From: Ochotona curzoniae | Taxonomy: Eukaryota > Chordata > Mammalia > Lagomorpha > Ochotonidae | DNA: 64,000 nucleotides | Assembly (NCBI RefSeq): GCF_017591425.1 | Contig: NW_024467119.1 | Coordinates: 80,840,894-80,904,893, forward strand | Direction of reading: 5' to 3' | Shown: positions 1-13,015 of the stretch, piece by piece | Layout: each line of letters starts with the position of its first letter | Position numbering within the stretch: the first letter of the stretch is position 1 | Translations under genes and position numbers: made by a program | The notes under the pieces: generated by a model | Databases searched by the model: none | The model's input: only the letters and a program-made list of their open reading frames with translations | What the model was told of the DNA's origin: nothing

Positions 1-835
1 CATATTGCTGTAAAAACTTTAATGAAATACCTTATTTTTCTTTGGCATAATACAGCATCAACAACTGAAGTCAAATACCTTGCATGGTCCTCTCCAGACA
101 CAGTATTAGATTCTTTTCTTTCTTCCCCCCGTTTTAATTCAAGTATATTTGACAAATTAAACTTTCTACATTTCAAACATATAATGTGATGATCTGGCAT
201 ATATGTACATATTAGTATTCTTTAACATACACCCAAGAAGGTATCCTTATAAAGATCAAAGGCTGCTTTGGTTCACAGTTTGGGAGGTGCAAGTTCATGG
301 TCAAGTGTTTCCAAGAATGCAGTCAACTAGCAAGGATGGAACTAGCACAGGAAAGGCTCCCACAGACTCTCAGTAACCTTGGGCTTGGCTAATGTGGCAA
401 CTTCCTAGTGTGAGATCTAATTCCTCACCACCAGAATTGGGTTAAGTTCCCATCCTCTAGGTGTCATCTTCTTATGACTCTGGGGATGAAACACCTGCAT
501 GCGCTCAGGAGCCAAATCATGTGCCAATCATGGCAAGGTATGTATAACATAAATGCACACATATAGAGTGAATTGCTATCATGTTATGGTTCCATGTCTC
601 ACAAGGTTTTTATTCATTTGATCATTTGAATTCATTTTGATTCATGTTATTCATTAGCATGCCCAAACTTCACACTCAGAGGAGACCCATGCTTTTAGAT
701 AAAATTCATGAATACAGTCCAAACACTATTCTTTAGAACCAACAAAATAGCCAGCAACTATTACTACACTGTATTTTAATGAATGAATGAATTCAGTTAG
801 TCCTAACAGTCTAACAAATGTCCCAAAACCTTTCA
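1..835. other. Intronic sequence, nothing assigned
   Basis: AT-rich sequence with no repeat family or frame I can support. It would be part of the large downstream intron of the cadherin gene. Confidence 0.5.
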
Positions 836-840
836 TACAA

Positions 841-1162
841 TTTTTTTAAAGATATGCTTACTTTTATTTGAAAGGCAGATTTACAGAGACAAAGAGAGAA
901 AAATAATCCATTTGCTGGTTCACTCCCCAAATGGCCATGATGGCTGAAGTGATATGAAATCAGGAGTCTCCTCTGGGTCTCCCAAAGGGGTGCAGGGTCC
1001 CAAGGCTTTGGGCCATCCTCTGCTGCCTTCCCAGGCCATAAGCATGGAGTTGAATCAGAGGTTGGGCAGCTATGACATGAACTGGCATCTCCATATGTGA
1101 TGCCAATTCTTAAAGGTGAAGGATTAGCTTGTAGAGTCATGGTGTTGGCCCCTTTCAAATTT
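841..1162 (-). mobile_element. CSINE (tRNA-derived SINE), old
   Basis: Reverse-oriented C-repeat. It opens with a T-rich tail (TTTTTTTAAAGATATGCTTAC), then GTTCACTCCCCAAATGGCC, GGGTCTCCC, GCAGGGTCCCAAGGCTTTGGGCC and TTCCCAGGCC, and ends at the degraded tRNA-like head. It is clearly diverged from the youngest copies. Confidence 0.9.
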
Positions 1163-1544
1163 CCAAAAATTCCTATATTACAGTATTTTAACACACTCAC
1201 ACAAGTTGTACTTTTTGGGATGCCACTGATATTTTGATACATATTCATACTGCACAATGTCTATTCAGGGTAAATATATTGATCTCCTGAAACATTCAGC
1301 ATTTCTCTATAGTAAACTAAATCTATTCACAAATATGCTATACTTTAACATATATTGCACCTTATTATGCAATAGAATCCCTGAACTTCCCAGTTCTCTC
1401 CAGCTAATTTAGTATCTGCCAATCAACCTTTAATCATTGTCCTTCTCTCCATGTCATCTGACAGTCCTGGCAGTCACCACTATACTTATAGGTCTTCTGT
1501 GAGCTCACCCTTTTTATACATTTCATGTTAGAATCACATCATCA

Positions 1545-2985
1545 GCAGAACAGAACAGAAGCCCCAAAGGGAGCTCACACATGTACAGCCAACTCATCTT
1601 TAACCAGAAAACTGAAAAAAGACCCAGGGAAAAATGCTGGTGGGACAACTGAATAGCAGCCTACAGAGTCTGATGTCTTTCACTTCATATAAAAATCAAC
1701 TCAAAATGTATCTAGGACCTAAATCTGCACCCTGAAAACATCAAAATATTAGAGAAAAACATCAAACTATTAGAGAAAAACAGAGGAAGCACACTCTTAG
1801 ATATCAAACTGATGAAAGATTTCTTGAAAGATTTACCAAAAGCACAGGTAGTCAAACCCAAAATAGAAAAATCGGAATACAGCAAACTGAAAAGTTTCTT
1901 ACAGCATAGGAAACTATTAACAAAGTGAAGAAGCAACCAACAGAATAGGAGAAAATCTTTACACACTACACAACTGACAGCAAAACAAACAACCCTATGA
2001 CAAAATGGGTGAAGGGTATGATTAGGCATTTTTTCACAACAACAAATTCAAATGGTTAACAGACATATGAAAAATGCTCAGGCTCCTTGTCTATCAAGGA
2101 GATAAAAATGAAAACCACATTGAGGTATATACCTAACTCCAGTGAGGTTGGTCTACATTCAGAACGCTACAAAAAAACACCTGCTTGTGTGGATATTGGA
2201 CAGAGGTACCCTTCTTCACTGTTGGTGGGAGTGCAGGCTAGTATAATCACTATGGAAATTAGTAGTGGAGAGTACAAGAAGGACAGAAAATTGACCTACG
2301 ATATGAACCAGCTATCCCACTTCTGGGAACATATTTAAAGCAAATGAAATCTGCATATGAGAAAGTGATCCATAATCCTATATTTACAACAGCACAGTCC
2401 ACAATGGCAAACAGAGGGAAACAATCCAGACATCTCTCCAAAGAGGAGTAGTTAAAGAAACCGTAATACATCTACACCATGGAATGCTACATAGCCACCA
2501 AAAAGAATGAAATTCTACCATTTGCAACAAAATGGTCCCAACTAGAGACCATTACGCTCAGTGAAACAAGCCAATCTCAAAAGGACAAATATAGTATGTT
2601 CTGTCTCATATAAGGCAACCTTCAAGCAAAATACAATCTCAACAGGTAAGCATGTATATACATATATTTATCCAAAGGATTCCTATAATGGAGACAAGCA
2701 TATCATGAATCTCTACTTCTTAATAGAACATGGAATCCCAATGAAACTGTTAAATACGTGCTGACACTAGAATGCTGGGCTTTCTACCATTGCCTATACC
2801 TACAATGTTATGGTACACTCAAACAGCAAAATGATGGACTTGTGACAGTTGTTGAGGAACTAAACTGTTGTTACAATATAAGGGTAGAAATGAGGGGAAC
2901 AGAGTGAGACATGGTAGAAGAGAAAATCCCTGAGCCTATGGAACTGTATCATAAAATTTTTAAAAAATCATTTAAAAAGAGTAAG
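1545..2985 (+). mobile_element. L1 fragment: ORF2 3' end plus 3' UTR
   Basis: The order matches the L1 ORF2 C-terminal part. CAACTCATCTTTAACCAG is near 1589, AAAAATCAACTCAAAATG near 1690, and the GGTATATACCTAACTCCAGT and TGTTGGTGGGAGTGCAGGC regions lie near 2125 and 2220. ACATCTACACCATGGAATGC is near 2468. The 3' end has ATGGAACTGTATCATAAAATTT near 2940, the lagomorph L1 3' end seen elsewhere in the window. Many stops and indels make it 5' truncated and dead. Confidence 0.8.
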
Positions 2986-3447
2986 ATCATGCTATTTTTT
3001 CTATCAACCACATAAACCACTCAGTTATCAATGTCAAATCTTTCACTCTGTGCAGGTGACTTCTCACACCCTCCACTCAGCTCTACAGACAGCTTCTCCC
3101 ATGATCCCATGGGATCTAGGGACATACGGCTAGTATAAACTTAGCACACTGTACTTGAAATTTCAGTTTTTATCTTATAACTTATTCCACCATTCATGCA
3201 CTCAAAGATTTAAAATAAAATCCAAAGAAAACATTTAGAAAATATTTGGGCAATATAGTCCCCATAAAAGCTCTGAAGGCAAGATGAAAAATCACAAATA
3301 AACTTAAAGTTAGGATAGTAGAGGACAAGCAGAAATTGCTTAGATGGTAAAGACTAATATGGTAATAAACTTTACTCAAGCTCCCTAGCAATAATGCAAA
3401 TGCAAGCACAGAACCATTATCTTTTGTTTTTTATCTGTATCTCTCTT

Positions 3448-3727
3448 TATAAGGATGAATCTATTTATTTGAAAGACAGAGAGAGAAACAGAACTTCCAT
3501 CTGCTGCTTTACTACCCAAATGGTGGTTCTAGCTGACGCTGAGCCTGAAACTCTGAGTTCCCACATGGGTTGCAGCAGCCCAAGTACCTAGGCCAGCATC
3601 CGCTGCCTTCCCAGACACTCAGTAGGAAGCTGGATGGGAAGTGGAGCAGCTGGGACTTGAACCAGTGCTCACACAGGTTGATGGAATCAACAGGAGGCAC
3701 CGTAACCTACCATGCCACAACACTGCC
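3448..3727 (-). mobile_element. CSINE, old
   Basis: Reverse orientation: TTATTTGAAAGACAGAGAGAG, CATCTGCTGCTTTAC, CTTCCCAGACACTCAGTAGG, AGCTGGATGGGAAGTGG and GGACTTGAACC occur in the expected order. The poly(A)-side tail is eroded. Confidence 0.88.
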
Positions 3728-3977
3728 ACTCCCCCCACCTTTTTAAATCTCTAATGTTTCTTTATATGTTTGAGTGGTAACACCCAGGGTTAATCGAGGA
3801 CTTGGTACTTATTGATACATCTCAAAAGGAACTTCACCAATATTTACTAAACTTTAAATCATTCCTATTCAATAACTTAGAAGTCTACCCTATACTCGCA
3901 TAAGTTCAAAGAAATAAACAGATAGGATGTTTTTTGCAACACCACAGGTACTGCTATTCCTTATGATCACCAAGACA

Positions 3978-4284
3978 AGAACAGGAGTCACTGTAGTGGC
4001 TCAATGCTAACATCTGTGACGCCAACATCCCATACTGCAACATGGATTCGAGTTCTGACTTTGCTAATTCCAGTTTGGCTCCCTGCTAATGTACCTTGGA
4101 AAGCAGATGAAGATGCCTTGGGTCACTGTCACCTTGGTGGGAAACTCATATAATGTTTCTGGCTCCTGGCTTCAGCCTGGTACAGCCCTGGATGTTCGGA
4201 CCATCTGAAGAATTAACCTGCAGATGTTAAGATCTCTCCATATCTTCTCTATTACTCAGCCTTTCGATAAATTTAAAAACTTTC
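3978..4284 (+). mobile_element. CSINE, old
   Basis: Forward copy: a TAGTGGCTCAATGCTAA head, CCAACATCCCATACTGCAACATGG, GGCTCCTGGCTTCAGCCTGG, and a CTTTCGATAAATTTAAAAAC tail. It is diverged and lacks a clear target-site duplication. Confidence 0.85.
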
Positions 4285-4289
4285 TATAA

Positions 4290-6190
4290 TGAAGAAATAA
4301 TTAATGTTTAATGTTTAATTCAGTAGTGTTGATCAACAAACAGAATGTGTATAGCATCAAAATAAGCATATATGCACATTTTATCTATGAATTTTATGCA
4401 TGCTATATTTTACATGAAAAAGAAATTATAAAGGTTGAGTCTAAAGTATCAGATTATTGTGTCTAAAAAAGTTAGTGCTACATCTATTAGCCAGTACTCC
4501 CCACGGAAACAAGCCAATAAGGAGAAATCTAGCTATAGATATAAATTCAGATTTCTTTGTAAGGAGTTGGGCAGGATTCAGGAGATGAGAAGGTCCTTCA
4601 CACTTGCCACCTGCATGTCAGAGGAGTCAGAAGGCTGCTGGTGCAGGGAAGGCATGAGGGCCAAAAATTGGATGGGGGAGCTTTCAAACAGGCAATCTGG
4701 CACACTGCGGCAGGCCAAGATGGATGGAACAGGTAGGCTATCAGCAAAGAGGAAAGGAACACAGCTTCCACCCCTCTGTGTTCTGTGCAGGCTTTCACTG
4801 AATGAGTTGATGACCACCCACATTGGACAGGACCACCTGTTTTCTTCATGCGACCAGTGGAAAGGCTGCTCTCACAGACATACCCAGAAATAACGCTTAA
4901 CCAGCTGTGTGCGCTTCCTGTGCCAGTCAGGTTAACACACCAAGTTTCCCTCACCCCACATGAACGTTAAAAAGGGACAGAATATCTCTACTAAAAAATA
5001 AAGGAAAAAATTCATGAAATTCAGCTGAGAATATTAAATTACAGAGACTATAAACGATAAGCATTAACACATAAACTAAATGTATAGAAAACACAGAAAT
5101 ATGCACCTTGGGAAATATGAAGAGATAAACCTGCTTCATTATGGACTGAGATTACAAGATGGCTCACTTTCTACTGCTTATACGATATAATTCAAACATT
5201 TAAAAATACACATGTTAGCTCTATATGTATTACATATGTAAACATATGTATCACAATAGTAAAGATACAGGGAAAAAGATTACATAGTTTACTTAAGATA
5301 TAAATACACACTCATATTTATACTTTAAGGGTATGTAGGAATCTTGCAATCGACATGTAGTAAAGATTTTATCAGACCTTAAAATCAGTGCTTCTCAAAA
5401 AGACCGCACAAGACACCATTCTAACAATAGGATCCTTATCGTGTATAAAGCTCCAAGGATGAAGAACAACAGACATTTCCGCAAGTGAGGTGGTTAAGAC
5501 AACTATACTCCCTTAAATGAATCCCCAAGGTTAAAATAAACAAGTTCCATTATTTGCCTGTAAAAATCTGAAAATGAAAAACATGTCTTGAATGCTCAAA
5601 TAACTAGCAAACTAGTAACAAACTAGTAACAGTAAACAAAGAGATAATAGGATTAACACCTGACCACCTTCATGACGTCATTTTAAGTGTCCTCTCTAGC
5701 AAAACCATGGGATCTATCCTCTGCAGACTTACCAAGTGGTATTTTAAATCTCGTTGATTTAATAACAAGGCCCGTGGGTTCCCACTATTGTGACAACAGC
5801 AAGTAAGAACCAATGCATACGTTAAATGACATGTTCGATTTGTTATCTTTGGTACCATGTTATTTCATATAGCAACATTAGGTTGACTGAGATCTTCACA
5901 AACTTTCACTAATGAAGCTCCATTCTGTTTCTCACATTACAGGTCCTCAATAAAAATGACGGAAAGGGAAAGAAGAAAAAGGACACACAAATATAGACAG
6001 TTACACAAGGAAACTTTGTCAAGAAGCCAAAATCTTAACAACCTACCTAAGCTGATCACTAACGCCAGCACAGACAGTAGGTATAAATTTTCCATTGCAG
6101 ATGAGTAGAGGATGACACATTTAAAAGTTATAGGTAAAGAGTGAAACTACACAGATGTCAATCATCCCCCACCTGGGTTGCAGGCTGGGG
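4290..6190. other. Intronic sequence, nothing assigned
   Basis: An open frame of 152 codons (4435-4893, plus) has no recognisable motif. Otherwise AT-rich sequence and short T/A runs. Confidence 0.5.
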
Positions 6191-6199
6191 GGCGGGGTG

Positions 6200-8275
6200 T
6201 GTGTGTATAATCTTAATTTACTACATTGCATACAGTAGCCATTTAAAGAAATAAATTTCCCTCATACACATAACTTTCTCCATACTTCATATGTTACCCC
6301 AAATCAAGGAAAATATCTGTTTGCCTTTTTGGAGATGTGTGGATTTTCGACTTGTTACTTGGTGAATTCTTTATTCAGGGGAGGGTTAGGTTCGTGACTA
6401 TAAAGAAAATTCAGATTATGTCACTATAAAAATGAAAAGAAAACTAAGAAAAAGAGGGAGGTAGGAGTGGGAGAGGGAGATCTCGGCACAATCTCCACTT
6501 TGTCTTCCATAACAACTGTTCTAGTTTACATACTCACCAACAGATTAGTGGACCTTTTCCCCCACATCACGGTCAGCATTAAGTATTATCATTAGCTTTT
6601 CTTTTGCATCCTAGCCTTTCTAACTGGGGATGAGGTGAACCCTCAGGGTTGTTTTCATTTGCATGTCCCTGATGGCTAGTAATCCGGAGCAGTTGTTCAT
6701 GTCTGTTGGCCATTTGAATTTCATCCTTTGCAAAATGCTTGTTCATGTCCCTCACCCACTTTTTACTGGGTTGTTTGCTTCCTTGCTGTTGAGTTTCTTG
6801 ACATTTTTATAGACTCCAGATATTAAGCCTTAATTGGTTGCATAGTTTGTAAATATTTTTGTCCCCTTCTCTTAGCACTTCACTTGGTTCCATGTTTTTG
6901 GTGCAGAAGTTTCTTAGCTTGTCCTAATCCCACTTATCTATTTTTGCTGAGATTGTCTGTGCTCTGGGATTTATCTAAGAAGCCTTTGCCTATACTAATG
7001 TCTTTCCGAGCTTCCCCCAGGTTTTCCTCTACTCATTGGATATATCATTTTATAGATTTTGGATCCTTGATCCATTGTGAATTGACTTTTGTATATGATG
7101 AAAGGTATGGGTCTTGTTTCATATTTCTGCATGTGTAGGTACAATTTTCCCAGCACATTTGATCACAAATCTGTCCTTTCTCCAGGATTTGATTTCAACT
7201 TATTTGTCAGACATCAGTTGGTTGTAGATGCTTGGATTTAGTTTTGGAGTTTTTATTCTGTTGCAGTGATCTAAATCCCTCTTTTTCTGCCAGTACCAGG
7301 CTGTTCTGATTATAAACCACTCTGTAATGTGTCTTGAAATCTGGCCTTGTGATGCCTTCAGCTTTGTTTTGGTTAAGATTTTTTTTCTAGATCTAAGAAG
7401 AATGTTGTTGGTATTTTGACTGGGATTGCATTGAATCTGTAAATTGCTTTGGGTAGTATAAACATTTTGATGACATTCATTCTTCCAATCCACAAAAATG
7501 GAAGATTTGCATGTCTTCTGTTTTTCTTTTTAATGTTCTGTAACTTTCATTGCAGAGATCTTTCACATCTTATAAGTGCATTGTATTTTCAAATGTTATT
7601 TATTTATGTTTGTATGTTGATTGCATATCTTCCAATTTTATTAACTTCTTATGAGTATTCTCTTAGTGGAATGTTGTTTTGCCTATATATAGGATCATTC
7701 CACCATTAAACAGGAATAGTTTCACATTCCCTTTCCTGTTCGTAGCCCTTTGATTCCTTTTCTTGTCTAATACCTCTAAAATTTCCAGAATTATATTGCA
7801 TAGCAGTGGTGAAAGCAGACATGCAAGGTTTTAGTGGAACTGCTTCCAATGTTTCCTCATTCAGTATAGTGTTGGCTGTGGGTTTGTCACACATTGCTTC
7901 CATTGTGTTTGTGAATACTCCTCCTATACCAACTTGCTCAAGGTTTTTATCATGAGGATGTTGTATTTCACCAAGTATTTTTTTTGCACTTGTTGAGATA
8001 ATAATGTTTTCTAATTCTTTAATTTGTTAATGAGATGTATCAAATGTATTGATTTGCATATGTTGAACCATTCCGGCATTCCAGGAATAAATCCCGCTTG
8101 GTTCGGGTAAAAGACATTTCTGATTTGTGGTTGAATTCTATTATAGCTAGAAGTTTGTCAAAGATTTCTGCATCTATGTTTATCAGGGATATTGGTGTGC
8201 AGTTTTTTTCTTTTTTTTTTTTTCCAATCCTGGAATTAAGGTCATGTGGGCCTCATTCTGTGATAAATGATGCAA
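6200..8275 (-). mobile_element. L1 fragment: ORF2 3' half and 3' UTR
   Basis: From about 6575 to 8275 the sequence is reverse L1 ORF2. TTTTCATTTGCATGTCCCTGATGG is near 6650, GACTGGGATTGCATTGAATC near 7420, and GGCATTCCAGGAATAAATCC near 8075. The reverse-transcriptase-proximal ATCAGGGATATTGGTGTGCAG is near 8180. Upstream in coordinate (6200-6575) the sequence is consistent with its 3' UTR but weakly supported. Frames are broken throughout. Confidence 0.8.
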
Positions 8276-8599
8276 TTTGTACCAAAAGATGCAAAAGGAA
8301 TTCTGATCAAATAAAGCCTCTTTCCTCCTGTCTTCCCATTCCATCCAGTGCCTGCTACTGGCAGAATCTACCTGACAGCCAGTGCAAGGTATGTCTGGGC
8401 ACTAGGACCAACCTAGCTATGCCTTCAGCGCTGGAGGGCTTATGGGCTAGCAGCGGGCTTAATGATGTCAACATTTAATCAGCTTCTGCATCCCATTGGG
8501 GATAGCTACTTCTGTGAAATATGAGGGTGCTTTCAATCTTCTCAGAATAAAAGCAGAATTAAAAGTTTATTTAGTGCAAAACAATATTTGGAGCCACAT

Positions 8600-8745
8600 A
8601 CAGTTTTTTTTTTCATGATATGCACTTTTCATGAACATTTTGAAAACCTTTTGCATGCATGGATTCCACCTTTTGTTGCACCAAAGTAGCTTATTTTTAA
8701 ATTCCATTTCCAAAAACTTTTGGAACAACTTGTCATAATTTCTTA
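8600..8745 (-). repeat. Short mariner-like repeat, copy 1
   Basis: On the minus strand it reads TTCCAAAAGTTTTTGGAAATGGAATTTAAAAATAAGC, GGTGCAACAAAA, ATCCATGCATGCAAAAGG, then TTCAAAATGTTCATGAAAAG. The same order occurs at 31810, 40083 and (split) 18313, so it is a dispersed family. The boundary motif TTCAAAAAGTTCATGGAAA appears at both ends in the same orientation. Confidence 0.5.
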
Positions 8746-10339
8746 GTGTAAACCTTGGTTTGGTTTTTGCCTTTTTAATCTTCTTTCATCCACTTCAACT
8801 GCCATTCTAATACCATAAATGTTCCTGTTTCCCTGAGTGGTACAGATATCATTGATTCTGAGTGGGCTAACTTTAGCTGCAGGTTAGCTTAACTGATACT
8901 GTCTTCTGAATGATGTGATGCTTATTTAGTGTGATTTCTTCACCTGGCCTGGTCCTACAAAAAATAATAATAGACGTATGTTTGTACAGCAGGTGAAAAC
9001 TATACATATTGATTCATTCCTTCTTACATAATCTAGGCTTCTGTTCTGCCCTCTCTTAACTCCGCAATCATTACCTTGACACTGAGCACAATCTGTAGGC
9101 ATTGTGTCTTCCTTGGTTTTGGTTGGCGCTCTGCAGTTAAAGGCTCACAAGGAGAAAAACCACTTCTGTCTTCCCCATTACCAAGGTCTGGCGAGACCCC
9201 AGGCCAGAAAAAGTGCTCAATAATTAACTGTTGGCTGAATTAGTGAAAGAATAAATGAACCAATCTAGAAAACTATCACTGTTGGAGATTACTCAAGACA
9301 ACCACACAAAGGAAAATAGTACCTTAGTTCAGACTGCTACCTTTCTGTGTCTTAGTTCAGACTGCTGTAACACTCAGGACATAGCCTGTGTGGCTATAAC
9401 AACAGAAATCTCTTTCTTCTGGGTGTGAAGACTAGGAAGCTTAGGACCAAGGGTGCCAGTATTTCACTGCTGGCAAGTGCCTTTTCCTGGTTGGCAGGTA
9501 GCTGTTTTGTAGCCTCAGAAGCAGGAGGAAGCAAGCTCTGGTCTCTTTATAAGCACACTAATCCCATCACACAGGCCTAATATCCTCACTACCTCATTTC
9601 AACATAATGAAATCTCAAAGACCCTACTTGCTGCCCCTTGGGAGTTAGAGATTCACCCTAACAACTTTAGAGGTATGTACACGTATCATCCACAACAGAA
9701 GAGTAACATGGTGGTTAAGCTGCACCCACGCATTAAAATTATATTTCAATAACAATAAGTACTTTGCACTAACAAGGTAAGATTAAATAACAGAAGAACA
9801 CATAGCACCTTAAAAAATGCTAGCTTGTTTTGATGAGGGAATTCTTCTAGTTGTGAAATAGGATCTTTAACTCAGTTAACAAAGGAAACCTTTTTGTTCC
9901 ACATAATGTAAACCTTCAATGCATAAAGTCAATTTCAGTTGTTAGTTACTGCTAATTTAATCAGTTATTTTTTTTTCAGGTGGAAAAGATTTCCTCTATC
10001 AATGACCCCAACTGCATTTCTTTAGATATCAGAGATTTACTAACCATAATACTTAGAAGAAAAGAAGTTAAATCGCATTATCCTGCAACTCATTACCTAT
10101 AACACATTGCAATGCAAACAGCTTGGGGAAGTGGGGGCGAGGGGGAATGGGATTTAGGAGGGAGGATAAAAGATGACCATGAGTACTTTTGTTCCTGGAA
10201 ACCATGATATCTTGCAAGCACAGCTCATTTCTATAGCAGATTATTTTTCCAAACATGCAAAAAGGAGCCAAAATGGAAAATCCCTTAAGAACTCAAGAAA
10301 CACATCATGAAAAGCTGCATTTACCCAGCAGCAATAGGT
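8746..10339. other. Mostly unassigned intronic sequence
   Basis: Apart from the old repeat at 9350-9700, only short homopolymers are seen. Confidence 0.5.
9350..9700 (+). repeat. Ancient mammalian interspersed repeat, family not identified
   Basis: The block runs CTTAGTTCAGACTGCTGTAACA, GGCTATAACAACAGAAATCTC, TCTTTATAAGCACACTAATCCCATCAC, CTCACTACCTCATTTCAAC and GGGAGTTAGAGATTCACC. Its resemblance to a widespread old mammalian repeat is clear to me, but I cannot name the family with confidence. An imperfect direct repeat of CTTAGTTCAGACTGCT occurs at its 5' edge. Confidence 0.5.
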
Positions 10340-11290
10340 CTAGCCCTCACGTGTCAGTCACTTCCTCCGCCAGTTCCCAAGAGTTGAAGGGATGAAAACA
10401 CCTCTCTGAGGAGTGTTCTCATTTCTCCCGACATTCGTGCATGCACAGTTCAGCATCTTGAGACAGATGCTTTTGTGGGCATTTTGTGTGACCAGAGGAC
10501 TGGGAGCCCTACGAGTTGGCTCTGTGGGCAGTGTATGAACTTGAGGATCCCATGGATGGTGGTATCTTGAGCCCTGTTAATGGCATGACGAGGGGACAAA
10601 ACAAGAAGGATAAAACCAATTTGTTGCCTATGGCCGCTAGCCTGCCTTTCAACCCCAGGGAAGCTTCCTGTGCCAAGGAGAATTTAGGGAAGGGATTAGC
10701 AGTTTTGCTTGTGTAGCTGACCCAGTGTGTCCTTTGCAAACACCTGACCAATGGCCATGCTGTGTCATATTTACAGACTGTTGGATGGAATGATGATTCT
10801 GTTCTTTCCAGGACTTCATCATTTCCGCAATGTGTAACTGTGCTGTTCTTATCTCCCCTGCCCTCATATAGGAAATGGAACTATATCTCAAAGGATGGCA
10901 GGACAGTTTCATTTCCTTCACCACGATGTACAGATGCACTCTGGAATAAGCACATGCTGGCAGATTTTCAAGATCACATGACAAAGAGACACTAGCTCCT
11001 GATTCTGGATCTTCCAACCAGTTCCTGCACTCCTCCTTTAATACCTTGCCAGCACCATGTCCCTGAGAGTCCTTAAAAATTCTGCAGGATTAGTGATCCA
11101 CACTTTTTTCTCTCCATGAGGATCTGACACCTGATAGTGTTCCCCATCAAAATCTACACATGCTGCAAGCACTGCTTCTGCTGTGTCTGTGACTACTTCT
11201 TGAACTTGAGCCCAGAGCCTCTCGGACAATCTGTCCCTCCCTGGCCTGCAATCCAATCAGCCACTTCCACTCACTGCTCACCAGGATGAC
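10340..11290 (-). pseudogene. ARPC2: Processed pseudogene of ARPC2 (Arp2/3 complex subunit 2)
   Basis: ARPC2 (p34-Arc) is a core subunit of the actin-nucleating Arp2/3 complex. Read on the minus strand, this stretch matches the ARPC2 coding order without introns. Near 11190-11060 a frame reads DFDGEHYQVSDPHGEKK, matching the N-terminal '[20 protein letters not shown]' region. After a frame change, 11000-10965 reads SLSCDLENLPA, matching 'SLLYDLENLPA'. At nucleotide level the match continues through the 'FPRHTNASARDN' region near 10590 and the C-terminal region to a 3' UTR-like end near 10370-10340. Lack of introns, multiple frameshifts and stops, and many substitutions mark an old, dead retrocopy. 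It lies in an intron of the cadherin gene, in the same orientation. No poly(A) tail or target-site duplication was securely seen, so both ends are approximate. Confidence 0.82.
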
Positions 11291-11557
11291 CCTGAATCAT
11301 TACACATAGATACATTATATAGGAATGAAGTTATCAGAAAGATGTTACAACTGTTGGAGTTTAAGGCAGAAACAAGAAGTCACCTATTTAGGGAGTTGGC
11401 TCTCTTTAAGACCACTGCACAGTTGGCCGATGGGAGGTTCCTATGTTGAAAGAGCCACAGATGAATAGCATTTAACTTTTAGGTGCCCATTAACTATTTG
11501 CAGTAACAAGCCACAAGGCTTCTGCCAGAAAACTGGATATTAAAAATACTTTAGACA

Positions 11558-11875
11558 GGGACCAGTGTTGTGACACAGTGAGTTAAGCTGCTACTTAGAA
11601 TGCTGACATCCCTTAATGGAATGGCAGTTTAAGGCCCTCACTGCTCTGCTTCTAATCCAGCTTCTTTCTAACCTATTTGGGAAGGTAGCTAATGATGACC
11701 CAAGTACTTGGGTCCCTGCTCTCCACACGAAACACCCAGCTGTCTCCTAGCTTTGCCTTCCCAGACACGTGGCTGTCACTGACATTTGAGGACTAAGCCA
11801 GCGGATGAATATTTGTATCGTTCTTTCCTCCTGTCTCTGTCACTCTATCTTTCAAATAAATCTTTAAAAATCCTG
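11558..11875 (+). mobile_element. CSINE, old
   Basis: Forward copy: GGGACCAGTGTTGTGACACAGTGAGTTAAG head, CCCAAGTACTTGGGTCCCTGC middle, and CTGTCACTCTATCTTTCAAATAAATCTTTAAAAA tail. Confidence 0.87.
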
Positions 11876-12149
11876 CAAATAAGGTATTGTACTATATACT
11901 CTTAAAAAAGCCAGAAGATTTTTGAATGTTTTTACTACATAGGAATCACAGGTGTTTGAAGAGATAAACTTATTTATCCTGATGTGGACATTCTACAATG
12001 TGCAACAAAATATGGAATGACATTCCATAAGTACTACCTTCACTTGTAAATTTAAAAAACACTTGAAACTGTATGGCGATTTTTTAATAAAAACATCTGA
12101 CGTGAGATTTGTATGTTTCCGGCTCTGATTGGATGCTATGTTAAAGGCA

Positions 12150-12482
12150 TTTGTGCGGAATGGATGCTCAGCATGATGATTAAGATGCCCCACGGGAGGT
12201 CTGCATCCCACATTGGAGTGCTCTGTTGGAATTGGGTGCCGTTCCTGATTCCAGCTTAATGGTACTATGGCCATGACACAACCACAGATGGTTCCAGTGA
12301 CTGAGTCCCTCCCATACCTGTGAAAACCTAGATTGAGCATTCAGTTACCGGCATCAGCCCCGCCCAGGAAACCTCGGGATGCTCAATCAACTTGGCTCCC
12401 GCAGCCCATGTCCTGGGTTGCCTTCCTTACTCTTAACTAAAGCCTTGGCTGCTGTGTCATTTACAGAGTGAAAAAAAAAAAA
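12150..12482 (+). mobile_element. Diverged CSINE-like element
   Basis: GATTAAGATGCCCCACGGGAGG and GCATCCCACATTGGAGTGC resemble the older CSINE head, and GGTGCCGTTCCTGATTCCAGC follows. The 3' half is too altered to align by eye but ends in a poly(A) run at 12470-12481. Confidence 0.55.
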
Positions 12483-12909
12483 TAGCTGGGAGGTGTTTAA
12501 TAATGACATTATCCAAATAATGACATTAAAATTATAAAATAATTTCTAGAATGTGAGTAATTCAGTTAAGGGATATACTCAGAATACAATCATTACGGCA
12601 ACCTTGGGATATTGGTTCTCTGCATGCATGCAGTATTTTGCAATGGTTAGTCTGTGATTTCTTATTCCTTACCTTCACATGCTATGGTAGTTAGATTGTT
12701 GATTTCTTAATGCTAATTTTATGTTCTGAGTGCTGCACTGAGTTGTCAATAATTTTGATTAAATTTTGGTAGAACCAGACTCCTACATAAATCTGGCATC
12801 TTACATGGTTTGCATATGGGGAGCTGCTTCTTCAAGGAAAGCAAGAAATCTATCCTTTTAGAGTTTATGAAACAATGAAAGGGCAGAGACTCAGACCCTC
12901 AGAGCAAGA

Positions 12910-13015
12910 AATAGTCTGGTTTCAGACCTGATTCTACCAATCTGCATGTTCATCTTGAGCAATTTCTGTAAACAGATTCTAGAATCAGCTCAGTCCCATT
13001 TACTGTGCAGATCAA
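12910..13015 (+). repeat. Possible MIR fragment
   Basis: GATTCTACCAATCTGCATG, ATCTTGAGCAATTTCTGTAAAC and GAATCAGCTCAGTCCCATTTACTG resemble the MIR core in the expected order, but weakly. Confidence 0.3.

Noticed and set aside
4435..4893. 152-codon plus-strand open frame
   Set aside because: No recognisable motif; the opposite strand is equally open, which suggests a compositional effect.
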